Shown here: positions 1 to 7,588 of the stretch, piece by piece
How the letters are laid out: the number at the start of each line of letters is the position of its first letter
How positions within the stretch are numbered: position 1 is the first letter of the stretch
DNA from: Desulfobacter curvatus DSM 3379
Lineage (GTDB): Bacteria > Desulfobacterota > Desulfobacteria > Desulfobacterales > Desulfobacteraceae
Assembly (NCBI RefSeq): GCF_000373985.1
Contig: NZ_KB893121.1
Span: forward strand, 1 to 17,765
Direction of reading: 5' to 3'
DNA: 17,765 nt
The notes under the pieces: model-generated
The model's input: only the letters and a program-made list of their open reading frames with translations
Told to the model about the DNA's origin: nothing
Databases searched by the model: none
Position numbers and translations under genes: made by a program

Positions 1-2
1 AA

Positions 3-278
3 TGGTGGAAAGAACACCTGAAGGTTTACCATCTCATTGCCCGCAGTGAATATGGTCTTATGGTTCAAATTCTTAGTGGCCTTATCACTTACCTGTTGCT
101 GGCAATCTACTGTCGAAACGAGTTTAATGAGAAGGTCTCTATTAAAAGAGTTCGACAGTTACGAACTGCCATCTTGAACGACCTAATTGGGCACGACGAG
201 GATACGTCTCATAGTTTAAACAGGGACAATATTGTCAAAGATCAAAAAATTACATTTAGCGAACAAGCAAAAACCTAA
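3..278 (+). CDS. IS4-family transposase, C-terminal part only
   Basis: The frame is open from the first bases of the window to TAA at 276-278 and begins WWKEHLKVYHLIARSEYGL, so the gene starts outside the window. This is the C-terminal end of a DDE transposase of the IS4 family. The Lys in 'WWKEH' fits the last residue of the Y-(2)-R-(3)-E-(6)-K signature; the rest of that signature and the catalytic Asp residues lie upstream. Next come a hydrophobic helix (LSGLITYLLLAIYC) and the VSIKRVRQLR segment common near the end of these proteins. The last roughly 40 residues are polar and unremarkable. The gene runs on the plus strand, opposite to nearly everything else, and the IS end follows a few bases after its stop codon. 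The family call is from recalled sequence pattern; the exact IS name cannot be given. Confidence 0.82.
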   Translation, partial: WWKEHLKVYHLIARSEYGLMVQILSGLITYLLLAIYCRNEFNEKVSIKRVRQLRTAILNDLIGHDEDTSHSLNRDNIVKDQKITFSEQAKT

Positions 279-285
279 CCGGACA
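277..285. repeat. Probable right terminal inverted repeat of the IS
   Basis: AACCGGACA begins within the transposase stop codon. Its reverse complement, TGTCCGGTT, occurs twice near the right edge of the window (17690-17698 and 17713-17721), where it looks like the left end of a related IS. Only these nine bases match, so the true IS boundary and any target duplication are uncertain. The next three bases (286-288) form the stop codon of the neighbouring minus-strand gene. Confidence 0.45.
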
Positions 286-1890
286 TCACTGGGCCATGAT
301 AAAAGATAATTGAATATTGTTTTGTAAAAAATTTAAGACTTCGTCATCGTTTCCATTTTCTATATCGGCAATAAATTGATAAAAACCTTGATTACCTTTA
401 TCTTGAAAAAACTTCTTTCCAACAGTAAATAATTTATTTTGAATATTGCATTGAAAGACAATTACCGTGGACAATTCTTTAGATAATTTACATCCAAAAG
501 AACTTAAAAATTCAAAGAGACGATTTAAGTCTTTTTCGGGTAATGAAACAATATGTAAGAACGAGACAAGAACGTCTTGAATTTGTCTATCTAAGTGGCA
601 AGTTAAAGATAATTCGAACGTTTCTTGAGCGACTCTTTCATACTCTGGGGTGTTTTGAATAAGACGATAAATGTTCAATCTCGTTGCATTCAAAAGGGCT
701 TTATTTCTCGCCCCTATATCCCCATATTCGCCAAATTTAGCTTCTAATTCACATATATCCTGTAGTAGTTTTTGTGAATCTTCTGATCGTTGCGAGGTTT
801 CGTGATTAGAAAAAATTTTATTTATAGTCAACGATAACTTGAAAATATAATTGATGAATTTATCTGGATTACAGCGAATAGCTTTTTCGATATAATTCTC
901 TGCTTGTGCGTGATTTCCTGTTTTTTCAAAAAAAGATGAAAATACGCTATAAAAACTTGATTTTTCACGAGGACTGACTGGAAACACCTCCTTATCAATA
1001 TTTGAAACATCAATCTCTTCATCTAAGTTATTTTTCCTAATCAATTCCTCAAGCTTAAGCAGCCAGAAATGAGTATCAATTTTTCGAGCCTTTTCTAATA
1101 GTTGTTCATTTTTTTCAGGCTCATATTGTGCTAAATGGATTTCGGATAAATATAATAATGCACGTGAATCATTTGGATACATTCTACTGATTTTATAATA
1201 ATTATTTATTGCCTCTTCTATCTTTTCTAATTTTTGTAGGCATCGACATTCCAAAATTTTATATTCTAAAATCAACTCATTATCATTTAATGTTGAAATT
1301 ATATTTTCAACATCTTCTAATCTCTTTTGGGCATATTTTGCATGTTCCCTATCGAGTTCAATTTCGACCTTCTTTAAAAATTCAAAACCGTTTGAAATAG
1401 CAACTCTTTGGTCAATACTAAAACCCAAGCAAAGTATTTTGGCTTCGTCTAACTGAAAAAAGATATTTTCTAAGTTTTTACTTAAAAATAGTTCAAATTG
1501 AATATTTGGATTTTTTTCTCTCAGTTCAGCAAGTGCTTCTTCAGGTTTATTTGCTCCAGCATATTTGTCATTGTAGACAAAATAATATTCCTTTATTTCT
1601 TGAACTTGATTCCAATTCCTTTTTAATTTTTCAAAATCCTCTTTTAACTTCTTCGCTGCTTCTGAATCTTTAGTAGCGGGGACATTAGGAGCGTAAACTT
1701 GAAAATATTGCCCTAATTTCCTTATCCATCCATCATTGCCACCATCTCCACCCCCAGATGGAATTTTTCTAAAATCATCAAATGCTTTGTCCATAATATT
1801 TTCAAAAAAACTCTGAAACTCTGTTCCATTTTTTGAATATATTTTGAGTTTAAACTGGAGTGACAGGTAGTGTTTATCTATTGCGTTCAT
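286..1890 (-). CDS. Degenerate REase-like N-terminus plus TPR-like repeat protein
   Basis: A 534-residue protein. Residues about 20-70 show a restriction-endonuclease-like pattern: E24 in NGTEFQSFFE, then GGGDGGNDGW with D49 and D53, then YFQVYAP (Q64, Y66). Active Mrr-like enzymes have D...(E/Q)xK here; the Lys is Tyr, so the domain is probably a non-cleaving version. From memory, a similar N-terminus occurs in proteins of ABC three-component conflict systems. Residues about 200-300 and 310-350 are helical, with TPR-like spacing (EEAINNYYKISRMYPNDSRALLYLSEIHLA). There is no signal peptide or membrane segment. A GGAG lies only about 2 bases before the ATG, which is close. It lies about 150 bp downstream of the helicase gene on the same strand, suggesting one unit. 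The stop codon abuts the IS end, so the native C-terminus may be lost. Function is inferred, not shown. Confidence 0.72.
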   Translation of the reverse strand: MNAIDKHYLSLQFKLKIYSKNGTEFQSFFENIMDKAFDDFRKIPSGGGDGGNDGWIRKLGQYFQVYAPNVPATKDSEAAKKLKEDFEKLKRNWNQVQEIKEYYFVYNDKYAGANKPEEALAELREKNPNIQFELFLSKNLENIFFQLDEAKILCLGFSIDQRVAISNGFEFLKKVEIELDREHAKYAQKRLEDVENIISTLNDNELILEYKILECRCLQKLEKIEEAINNYYKISRMYPNDSRALLYLSEIHLAQYEPEKNEQLLEKARKIDTHFWLLKLEELIRKNNLDEEIDVSNIDKEVFPVSPREKSSFYSVFSSFFEKTGNHAQAENYIEKAIRCNPDKFINYIFKLSLTINKIFSNHETSQRSEDSQKLLQDICELEAKFGEYGDIGARNKALLNATRLNIYRLIQNTPEYERVAQETFELSLTCHLDRQIQDVLVSFLHIVSLPEKDLNRLFEFLSSFGCKLSKELSTVIVFQCNIQNKLFTVGKKFFQDKGNQGFYQFIADIENGNDDEVLNFLQNNIQLSFIMAQ

Positions 1891-2036
1891 AACTCCTCAC
1901 AAAAAAAGGAAGAATCTTCGGAAATTCATCAGATTATAACGAATAACTGAATGGATTTGTTCTTTTCGGCAGCCTGATATCTGAATCTGACTACATATCA
2001 TATAGAAACGGTTGATAACCAAAGCGTCTATCATCG

Positions 2037-3239
2037 TTATCTAAGTTGCATATTAGTATGGTTAGCGATTATTGCATTTCTACATAGCATTTGAAGGCTC
2101 ATTGAAAATTCATTGTTGTTTATATAAGTGACAATTAGATGATCTCTTGCTCTTGTCATCGCCGCGTAAAGACCGGCAATATGACGAAATTTTTCAGTAG
2201 AGCCGAGGTGTTCACCAACATACTCAGAATTAAACAATATTGCTGCATCAAATTCCACGCCTTTAAGTGCATTCCAGCTATCAACGACAACACATGGTCT
2301 TGTTACAATATTACCCTTTCGAGTCTCAGATGACATAGGTGCATGATGTGGTACCCCTAACTTTTGAAGAGCATCTGAAATCATAGGCTGGTATATTTTC
2401 ACCACCTCTGGATGCATCATAATAGCAATCGAGGAAGACGGTTCCGTCTTTAATGCTTCGTATACTTCTCGGGCAACAATAGCAGCGTCGGAGCACTGAA
2501 AAACAGAAACGGGTACACCAGAACTCCTTTTAGAAGACGTTCTTGGCTCTACTACCCCTCCAACATTCCGTCGTGAAATGGGAATGTCCTCCAAATCCAA
2601 AAAGGGCTTAATAAACGACCAACTATAGTTAACGATTTCGGGAGAACAGCGGTAGCAGAGATCAAGAATCTCTGCACGTCCAACGACATTTATACCAAGT
2701 CGACTCCACGTCCAATCTGAGCGACGGCGATGCTGAGACTTGTACACCGATTGTGCGTTGTCATAGACCAGAAAAAGCGAATTAGTCTGTGGGTTTATCA
2801 TCTGTAACAATCCCATAAACCATTCGTCTTCAAAATCTTGGGCTTCATCTATTAAAATGGCATCATAACGTTTAAGAGAGGAGCTTGCTATCTCGAAAAA
2901 AGCTTGCGCACCCCATCTATAATCATAATGAAGGATATTGGACGCCCATTTATTAAAAGTGCTGCAAAGAACTCTGCCTGGTCTAACTCCGGCAATAAGG
3001 CCTGTCATCCATCCTGCCATAAAGCGATTATAGGTTAGAACCAAAATTTGGCCGTAAATTGGCTCCTGAAGAATACGCTCCAGGCGATGACGTAAAATCA
3101 AGCTTTTCCCAGATCCAGCGGAACCACGCACTAAGGCATGTGCATTAAGCGCAGTATTCCGCACCTTATGTTGTTGATTATCTAAAATTACACAGCCCAA
3201 CCGTTTTGCTTTACTAATAGAAAAATCAATCCAAGGCAT
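2037..3239 (-). CDS. Compact superfamily 1 (UvrD/Rep-like) helicase
   Basis: A 400-residue P-loop NTPase with a full set of SF1 helicase motifs: Q-motif-like NQQHKVRN (21-28), Walker A GSAGSGKS (39-46), Walker B DEAQD (131-135), motif III LVYDNAQSVYK (157-167), motif IV-like CYRCSPEIVNYS (195-206), motif V ALKGVEFDAAILF (324-336) and motif VI YAAMTRARDHLIV (358-370). It resembles the helicase half of NERD-UvrD proteins, but no NERD or other nuclease domain precedes it and the large UvrD 1B/2B insertions are missing. The start is well set: AGAGGAGA lies 5 bases upstream of ATG. It is followed on the same strand by the REase-like/TPR gene, which suggests the helicase supplies the motor of a two-gene system. 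Housekeeping repair is less likely given the mobile surroundings. Confidence 0.88.
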   Translation of the reverse strand: MPWIDFSISKAKRLGCVILDNQQHKVRNTALNAHALVRGSAGSGKSLILRHRLERILQEPIYGQILVLTYNRFMAGWMTGLIAGVRPGRVLCSTFNKWASNILHYDYRWGAQAFFEIASSSLKRYDAILIDEAQDFEDEWFMGLLQMINPQTNSLFLVYDNAQSVYKSQHRRRSDWTWSRLGINVVGRAEILDLCYRCSPEIVNYSWSFIKPFLDLEDIPISRRNVGGVVEPRTSSKRSSGVPVSVFQCSDAAIVAREVYEALKTEPSSSIAIMMHPEVVKIYQPMISDALQKLGVPHHAPMSSETRKGNIVTRPCVVVDSWNALKGVEFDAAILFNSEYVGEHLGSTEKFRHIAGLYAAMTRARDHLIVTYINNNEFSMSLQMLCRNAIIANHTNMQLR

Positions 3240-3491
3240 CAGTGTCTCCTCTTAGCTGAGTAACAAGTTGATCTCTGTTTTTCCTTTCTCTTTCATGCTC
3301 ACATATATAGCAGGATAACATCCGAAAAATAAGAATAACCAGATGGGAATAAATGGAAAAAAATCAATGCCGAAGTCATTCAAACCATCTGGAAACGCTT
3401 GCATACGTCCTAGTTGGTACGCTTGCTTGCGGCAAAACCGACCTTTCATATGATCAAAAAGGGAGGGTTGTTGTCGAAGGCTCGATACACA
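3240..3491 (-). other. Gap upstream of the helicase with a weak 65-codon ORF
   Basis: The stretch between the integrase stop and the helicase start holds an ORF at 3449-3252 (65 residues, Phe-rich, a hydrophobic run FFPFIPIWLFLFFGCY). It has no ribosome binding site, since CCCTCCC precedes its ATG. Its stop overlaps the helicase ribosome binding region, which would allow translational coupling if it is real. The frame is also open back to the integrase stop codon (3492), so it may be the fragment of a longer lost gene. I recognise no family. The helicase promoter should lie in or upstream of this gap, but no clear -35/-10 pair was found. Confidence 0.3.
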
Positions 3492-4658
3492 TTATAATTT
3501 TTCAGCATTTTTAGTGACACTCTGGATAGTATTTTTTAGAAATACATCAAGATCTCCAATAGCCTTTGACATATCTCCTTCATCCACAGTGTTGTACCGG
3601 TCAAACATTTCTCTTGTCACATGGCCTGTTATTTCCATAATAACCGATTCCGGAACCCCTGCTTTTCGCATATTGGTATTAAAGGTATGACGTAAATCGT
3701 GGAAGACAAAACCATTTTTAACCTTCTGCCCATAGGCTATCTTGGATTTCTCACAGGCTTTTTTCAGGCCGGTTCTGATATCCTTTATAGGCTTGCCACG
3801 ATATAAAAAAACGTGTTTATCATGTAAACCCTTTGGGATATTTACCAGAATCTCACGCAGGACACCGGGAATAGGTATAGATCGATCCTCGTTATCCTTT
3901 GTGTCAGGGGCTTCAAGATATATAAAATCACCTTTTAGATCCACTTTTTCCCATGACAAGGACAATATTTCGTCTAACCTCATGCCGGTATAATATCCAG
4001 TTGCAAAAATTGGTTTCAAGTGACTTGGGAGATTCTTCATAATCAGATAGAATTCATCATGTGATAGAATCCTCTTCCGGGCATTGGCTCTGCTATTTTT
4101 CAACAGCCGCTTTACCTTATTAAAAGGTTTCAGAGCGTCGCCATGTATTTTATCATTATCGAAAGCTCGTTTAACCATTGTCCGTGCCGCCCCAATATGT
4201 TTATCAATATATGAATCTGAAAATCCTTGTTCTTTCCCTTCTTTCTGATATGTCTTCAAGTCTTCCGGCTTTAAAGAATGAATTAACATCTCCCCAAACT
4301 TGCTATTAAAACTGTTCAAATTATTTTTCAAATCTTTATAATACGCAAGCGCTTTTACCGAAGGAAGCTCAAAATACCATTCGGTGAGTTTTTGAAATGA
4401 AATATTCTTATCAGCCACTTTCTCAAGAATAGAGGGATTTTCAAATTTTTGAGCTTTCCGCTTACCATCAGCGGCCAGGGCTTCTGTAAGACTTGTCCCT
4501 ATTTTTTCACGTCTCTGGGTTTTTCCGACGCGATAATTTATCCAATAATTGACCTTTTTGTTTTTTTTCTCTTTATCAAGATTTGCGCCACACGGACATT
4601 TTTTATTCCGATTTGATTGTTTCTTGTGACAATATGGGCATTCGGCTAAAATTGACAT
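3492..4658 (-). CDS. Tyrosine recombinase/integrase with N-terminal zinc ribbon
   Basis: A 388-residue site-specific recombinase. Catalytic residues are visible in order: R227 (YYTGMRLDEIL), K254 (DTKDNEDRS), H320-x-x-R323 (FHDLRHTFN), H346 (ITGHVTREM) and the nucleophile Y355 (FDRYNTV). The N-terminus carries a small zinc-ribbon-like knuckle (C7, C10, C21, C23) ahead of the arm-binding region, and residues about 85-185 are the SAM-like core-binding domain. GGAGG lies 4 bases before the ATG. The gene lies downstream of a serine recombinase gene on the same strand with 95 bp between. No tRNA fragment lies at its 3' end, so its own attachment site was not identified; the tRNA-Met fragment at 5625 is 1 kb away on the other side of the recombinase. 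It should catalyse integration or excision of an island that may include the helicase pair. Confidence 0.93.
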   Translation of the reverse strand: MSILAECPYCHKKQSNRNKKCPCGANLDKEKKNKKVNYWINYRVGKTQRREKIGTSLTEALAADGKRKAQKFENPSILEKVADKNISFQKLTEWYFELPSVKALAYYKDLKNNLNSFNSKFGEMLIHSLKPEDLKTYQKEGKEQGFSDSYIDKHIGAARTMVKRAFDNDKIHGDALKPFNKVKRLLKNSRANARKRILSHDEFYLIMKNLPSHLKPIFATGYYTGMRLDEILSLSWEKVDLKGDFIYLEAPDTKDNEDRSIPIPGVLREILVNIPKGLHDKHVFLYRGKPIKDIRTGLKKACEKSKIAYGQKVKNGFVFHDLRHTFNTNMRKAGVPESVIMEITGHVTREMFDRYNTVDEGDMSKAIGDLDVFLKNTIQSVTKNAEKL

Positions 4659-4700
4659 TACCCCTCCATGCTTTAAATTTCATAAATCCATTAAAAAGAT

Positions 4701-4714
4701 TGCAATCAATTGCA
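4701..4714. promoter_or_regulatory. Operator-like dyad upstream of the zinc-ribbon integrase
   Basis: TGCAATCAATTGCA is a perfect dyad (TGCAAT / ATTGCA, 2-bp spacer) 43 bp before the integrase start. On the minus strand it overlaps TTGATT, which could serve as a -35 with a weak TTTATG -10 at 17-bp spacing. The same 14 bases recur inside the MerR-type gene at 10544-10557. This suggests a regulator site; which protein binds is unknown. Confidence 0.3.
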
Positions 4715-4753
4715 ATTTCACCACCACTAAACAAACGGTTAAACTCATACTTT

Positions 4754-5362
4754 TTAACCTTGAATCTTATTCTTCTTGAGCCAATTATATAAATTAGGTA
4801 GCGTGGTATTATACTTATTTGCAATCCAGGTTTTAGTTGTCCCATTTTTCAATAAGGCAACAATCTCTTCCTTATGTGGATCAAGCATAGATTTCCCCGG
4901 TCCTTTAGGTCGGCCTAATTTGACCCCCGCCGCTTTTCTGGCTTTTAACGCTTCTTTAGTTCGTGACGATATTAAATCTCTCTCAATTTCTGCGGCCATT
5001 GAAAAACACATTGCTATCAATTTTGATTGTATGGTTCCATTTAATTCCCAGTTGCCTTTTAGGGCATAAATGCAAATCTCCTTCTCCTTGGCGACAGAAA
5101 GGATTTCCATTATTTCAAGCATTGACCGCCCAAGCCTTGACAGTTCTGGAACAATAAGCCTATCCCCTGCCCCAAGTTTATCAATTATTGTTTTTATCTT
5201 CCTATCTTTCCAATGCTTTTTCCCTGAAACTTTTTCTTCAACAAAATCGACATGACCAAATTTTCGATCATTTGCAAACAACAGAATATCAGCTTTATTC
5301 TTCTCAAGATCTTGGCCACTTGTGGAGACTCTCAGATAGGCAACTGTTTTCAATTTTTGCAT
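4754..5362 (-). CDS. Serine recombinase, Mpi/Hin-like DNA invertase
   Basis: A 202-residue small serine recombinase. The N-terminal catalytic domain shows YLRVSTSGQ with R11 and the nucleophile S13, then ELSRLGRS (73-80) with its conserved arginines, and a helix around FSMAAEIERDLISSRTKEAL (about 120-140) that fits the long dimer helix. GVKLGRPKGPGKS leads into a C-terminal helix-turn-helix (about 172-197, TKTWIANKYNTTLPNLYNWLKK) that would bind the recombination site. Length and sequence resemble the Mpi master invertases rather than large integrase-type serine recombinases. AAAGGA lies 7-8 bases upstream of ATG. It lies just upstream of the tyrosine integrase gene. No paired invertible repeats were identified nearby, so its target is unknown; it could invert a distant promoter or resolve cointegrates. 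Confidence 0.93.
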   Translation of the reverse strand: MQKLKTVAYLRVSTSGQDLEKNKADILLFANDRKFGHVDFVEEKVSGKKHWKDRKIKTIIDKLGAGDRLIVPELSRLGRSMLEIMEILSVAKEKEICIYALKGNWELNGTIQSKLIAMCFSMAAEIERDLISSRTKEALKARKAAGVKLGRPKGPGKSMLDPHKEEIVALLKNGTTKTWIANKYNTTLPNLYNWLKKNKIQG

Positions 5363-5624
5363 TCTTCAATCCTTTAATTCGACAACTATAAAATAAAAAT
5401 CTATATTCAATAGATATAATTTATAATTTTATTAAATAAAAATAAAGCTTTTTCTTATACATAAAAGGATAATAGAATATGATCATTTTCGTTTTATAAA
5501 AAATATCGAAAAAAATTTTAATTATAGAAGGGTTGTCCTTGAACCACGGACATAACACTTACATTGTTTTGGAGACTTATTGCTTTGTATAAAATAAAAC
5601 CACACAATATAGATACCCACATGA
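5363..5624. other. AT-rich gap upstream of the recombinase
   Basis: No coding frame was supported in this very AT-rich stretch. It should contain the promoter of the serine recombinase on the minus strand, but the AT content makes any -35/-10 assignment arbitrary. Runs of A and T around 5400-5530 could be bent DNA or integrase/IHF-type sites next to the tRNA-Met fragment. Confidence 0.4.
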
Positions 5625-5669
5625 CTCATAACCCGAAGGTCATTGGTTCAAATCCTTTCCCCGCTACCA
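5625..5669 (+). tRNA. tRNA-Met(CAT) 3' fragment, attachment-site remnant
   Basis: Bases 5625-5631 (CTCATAA) match an anticodon loop with CAT, followed by CCCGAAGG, a T-loop TTCAAAT (5646-5652) and a 3' acceptor end CCCCGCTACCA including encoded CCA. The 5' half of the tRNA is absent: bases before 5625 do not pair with CCCGA. The T stem (ATTGG / CCTTT) has two T-T mismatches, so the copy looks decayed or imported. This is the standard form of an integrase core site, where crossover falls in the anticodon loop and the element carries a copy of the tRNA 3' end. It is not a functional tRNA gene. Confidence 0.68.
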
Positions 5670-5676
5670 AATAAAT

Positions 5677-5707
5677 AAGGGCTTTCAGCGTTTTACTGAG
5701 AGCCCTT
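5677..5707. terminator. Hairpin downstream of the tRNA-Met fragment
   Basis: A 12-bp stem (AAGGGCTTTCAG / CTGAGAGCCCTT, one G-T pair) with a 7-base loop, 7 bp after the tRNA 3' end. It is followed by a weak T-run (TGTAATTT) and preceded by A-rich DNA, so it could stop transcription in either direction. The left arm and loop match the corresponding part of the hairpin after the tRNA-Leu fragment. Confidence 0.5.
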
Positions 5708-5752
5708 TGTAATTTCGGTTCCATGCGGGTTCCATGTCAGAAGAAAAGACAC
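5693..5752 (-). pseudogene. Remnant of an integrase 3' end
   Basis: Reading the minus strand in the frame whose stop is 5695-5693 gives ...TWNPHGTEITKGSQ-stop. The intact second integrase ends ...GTVTEIQNKKASS-stop in the matching place, and the stop codon and following bases are the same in both (21 identical bases, 5675-5695 and 11358-11378). Upstream, the frame closes at 5753, so only the last 19 codons survive. The likely reading is an integrase gene whose body was deleted, leaving its 3' end and attachment region. A chance match of a short stretch outside the 21-base block cannot be excluded. Confidence 0.35.
5717..5736. repeat. Paired direct repeats, candidate integrase arm sites
   Basis: GGTTCCATG occurs at 5717-5725 and 5728-5736, an 11-bp period, about 50 bp inside the presumed element from the tRNA-Met fragment. 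Pairs of short direct repeats at this distance are typical arm-type binding sites for tyrosine integrases. A comparable pair lies beside the tRNA-Leu site. Confidence 0.4.
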
Positions 5753-5770
5753 TTAAAGTGTTTTTATATT

Positions 5771-6631
5771 TTACAGTTCATTGAGCCTTTCTTTTACATA
5801 TTGAATTTCTTTTTCATTTGGGTTTGGTTTTGCTTGTAATTTTTCCAGCACTCCCCCCCATACTTTTCTCTTAGCATTTTTGACATCGTGCATGGAAAAA
5901 CCACTCTTGCTTGTACCGTCCCATTTAAGGCTGAATTCTTCATGGTCCATAGTGCTCAAAATCAATTCTTCGTTTTTAGTTAGGGTAGGTTTCTGAGGGC
6001 CGGATATAGCTGAGACCCAAACAACAATTACGAATACACCGAAAAGCAAAAGCAAGCCAGAGCACCCAATCTGAACCTTTGAAAATCTGGAAAAATACTG
6101 TTGCTTCAACAATACTACTTTTTCCAGAGATTTTTTAAAGCTTTCGAATTTAGAAATTTTTAAAAAAGCGGGTAACATAAATATTATTCCGATTATGATG
6201 CCTTTCACCTCCCCGGAGGAAAAAGCCGCTAATCCTATAATCGCTGATATAATACTTACAAACCAGTACAATATATTAAAGCTTGTTTCCATCATGCCGG
6301 ATTTTTTATGTTTTTCAGTACCATTGCCTTGGGAGGAAATAGATATTTTCTCTGGTTCTGCTTGGAGCTTTTCCGGCGAATAGGTGTTGGTTTCCTTTAG
6401 CTTAACTTTGGCGTATATGACGCCGCAACGGGGACATTCTTCATCTCCCTCTATCCTCTTAAAACCACATTTGGGGCAGACAGAATCATTTTCACCGGAG
6501 ATCTCCTTTACCGAAAGTGTTTCCTTTGGGATATCGGGCTCCTCTTCTTGATTATTCAAAAACTCTTTACAATATCTGCACTTAATCGCTTCATCCTGGA
6601 TTTCGGCACCACAAAATTGACACTTTTTCAT
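5771..6631 (-). CDS. Zinc-ribbon membrane protein of unknown function
   Basis: About 286 residues. Two zinc ribbons stand at the N-terminus: CQFC...CRYC (first about 20 residues) and CPKC...CPRC (about 52-72), followed by a Lys/Glu-rich linker. Then come hydrophobic segments around 120-160 (ILYWFVSIISAIIGLAAF and GIIIGIIFMLPAFLK) and a third around 190-212 (CSGLLLLFGVFVIVVWVSAI). The C-terminal roughly 75 residues are polar and include WDGTSKSGFSMHDVKNAKRKVW. I chose ATG at 6631 over GTG at 6637 because GTGAG sits about 5 bases before it. It starts 12 bp after the stop of the secreted protein gene, so the two are probably co-transcribed. Zinc-ribbon/TM proteins are common and diverse; no specific role can be assigned. 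Confidence 0.8.
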   Translation of the reverse strand: MKKCQFCGAEIQDEAIKCRYCKEFLNNQEEEPDIPKETLSVKEISGENDSVCPKCGFKRIEGDEECPRCGVIYAKVKLKETNTYSPEKLQAEPEKISISSQGNGTEKHKKSGMMETSFNILYWFVSIISAIIGLAAFSSGEVKGIIIGIIFMLPAFLKISKFESFKKSLEKVVLLKQQYFSRFSKVQIGCSGLLLLFGVFVIVVWVSAISGPQKPTLTKNEELILSTMDHEEFSLKWDGTSKSGFSMHDVKNAKRKVWGGVLEKLQAKPNPNEKEIQYVKERLNEL

Positions 6632-6643
6632 AAGCACTCACAG

Positions 6644-7531
6644 TCATTTGATAACAATGGCATTCAAATCTTTTTTGGCTTTTTCATATTTTCCCATAGT
6701 ATTGTATAATTCGTTAATTTGCTGTTCCCACTGTTGATATGCACCATTGTCCGATATCCTCCTCCCTTTTGATTTCAGTCGTTCAAAGCTATTTTTAATA
6801 TATTGAAGCTTGTCTCTGAGCTTTTGGTTAACCTTTTTAAGGCTATGATATAAATTTAACGCCTTTTTTGTGGCAGTATAATTATCACAATAACCAACAT
6901 AGCCTGATATCATTCCCTGGCGGTCAAAACAGTGTAAAAGACTATCGTTTAATATATAATATTCTCCGTATCTATTGCCGGAGCTTGATAATTTCAATGC
7001 TCCAACAAATGGGGACTCATCACTGATGGAACCGGGCATCCAGGTCTCTTTTTGGCTGTCGTCTTTATACTTTTCGGTAAAACTGAACAAACCTTTCTCG
7101 TAATTAATCGTCACTTTGCTTTTTAGCCCTTGATTATTAACGGACCAAGTGCCGATTTTGATTTCAACGTCATACATGCTAAACGCATTTTTTTCTATTG
7201 AGTTTAATTTGTCCTGAAGTTGCTGTATGTATTCATTAATTGATTTTTCAAGTTGAGCTTCTTTCTTTGCAGCTTTTTCAAATTTTGTAATATCAATTTT
7301 ATCCGAAGGGAAGGAGATGGTCGCGCCCGATACGTCGCAGAAGTATTCATTGTTATTAATCCATATAGATGTACAGGGTATCTCCCTTCCGTTTTTTAGA
7401 TATAGAGTTTCACTGCTTGCAGGAAGATAATTAAATACCAATAAAAAAATAACAAACCTGAAACACATCCCCACTGTCAGCTTACTGTATTTGCACTTAT
7501 TTATTTTATTCTGTATTTGAAACTTCTTCAT
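6644..7531 (-). CDS. Secreted coiled-coil protein with N-terminal SH3-like segment
   Basis: A 295-residue protein with an N-terminal signal or anchor: a basic stretch to about residue 19, a hydrophobic core around 20-37 (VGMCFRFVIFLLVFNYLPA) and a plausible cleavage after ASS. The next 40 residues (LYLKNGREIPCTSIWINNNEYFCDV) resemble the small beta-barrel seen at the start of many deltaproteobacterial periplasmic proteins. Predicted coiled coil follows at about 85-118 (KAAKKEAQLEKSINEYIQQLQ) and again at about 225-290, with a beta-rich middle. AGGA lies 7-8 bases before ATG. The gene lies directly downstream of a terminator-like hairpin, so expression may depend on read-through. The zinc-ribbon membrane protein follows. 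I do not recognise the family. Confidence 0.8.
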   Translation of the reverse strand: MKKFQIQNKINKCKYSKLTVGMCFRFVIFLLVFNYLPASSETLYLKNGREIPCTSIWINNNEYFCDVSGATISFPSDKIDITKFEKAAKKEAQLEKSINEYIQQLQDKLNSIEKNAFSMYDVEIKIGTWSVNNQGLKSKVTINYEKGLFSFTEKYKDDSQKETWMPGSISDESPFVGALKLSSSGNRYGEYYILNDSLLHCFDRQGMISGYVGYCDNYTATKKALNLYHSLKKVNQKLRDKLQYIKNSFERLKSKGRRISDNGAYQQWEQQINELYNTMGKYEKAKKDLNAIVIK

Positions 7532-7555
7532 GAGCAGTTCCTAATCTAAGTTTAT

Positions 7556-7588
7556 AAATAAAAAGGGGCATAGACCAAGTCCATGCCC
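7556..7588 (-). terminator. Rho-independent terminator ahead of the secreted protein gene
   Basis: On the minus strand GGGCAT pairs with ATGCCC (7583-7588 with 7566-7571), extended inward by GAC/GTC around a 3-base loop, and is followed at once by CTTTTTATTT. It lies 25 bp before the start codon at 7531 and abuts the base of the large inverted-repeat structure at 7588-7704, sharing one base with it. Confidence 0.7.

Noticed and set aside
4603..4845. Minus-strand 80-codon frame across the gap between the serine recombinase and integrase genes
   Set aside because: It overlaps both better-supported genes in another frame, has no recognisable domain and no ribosome binding site.
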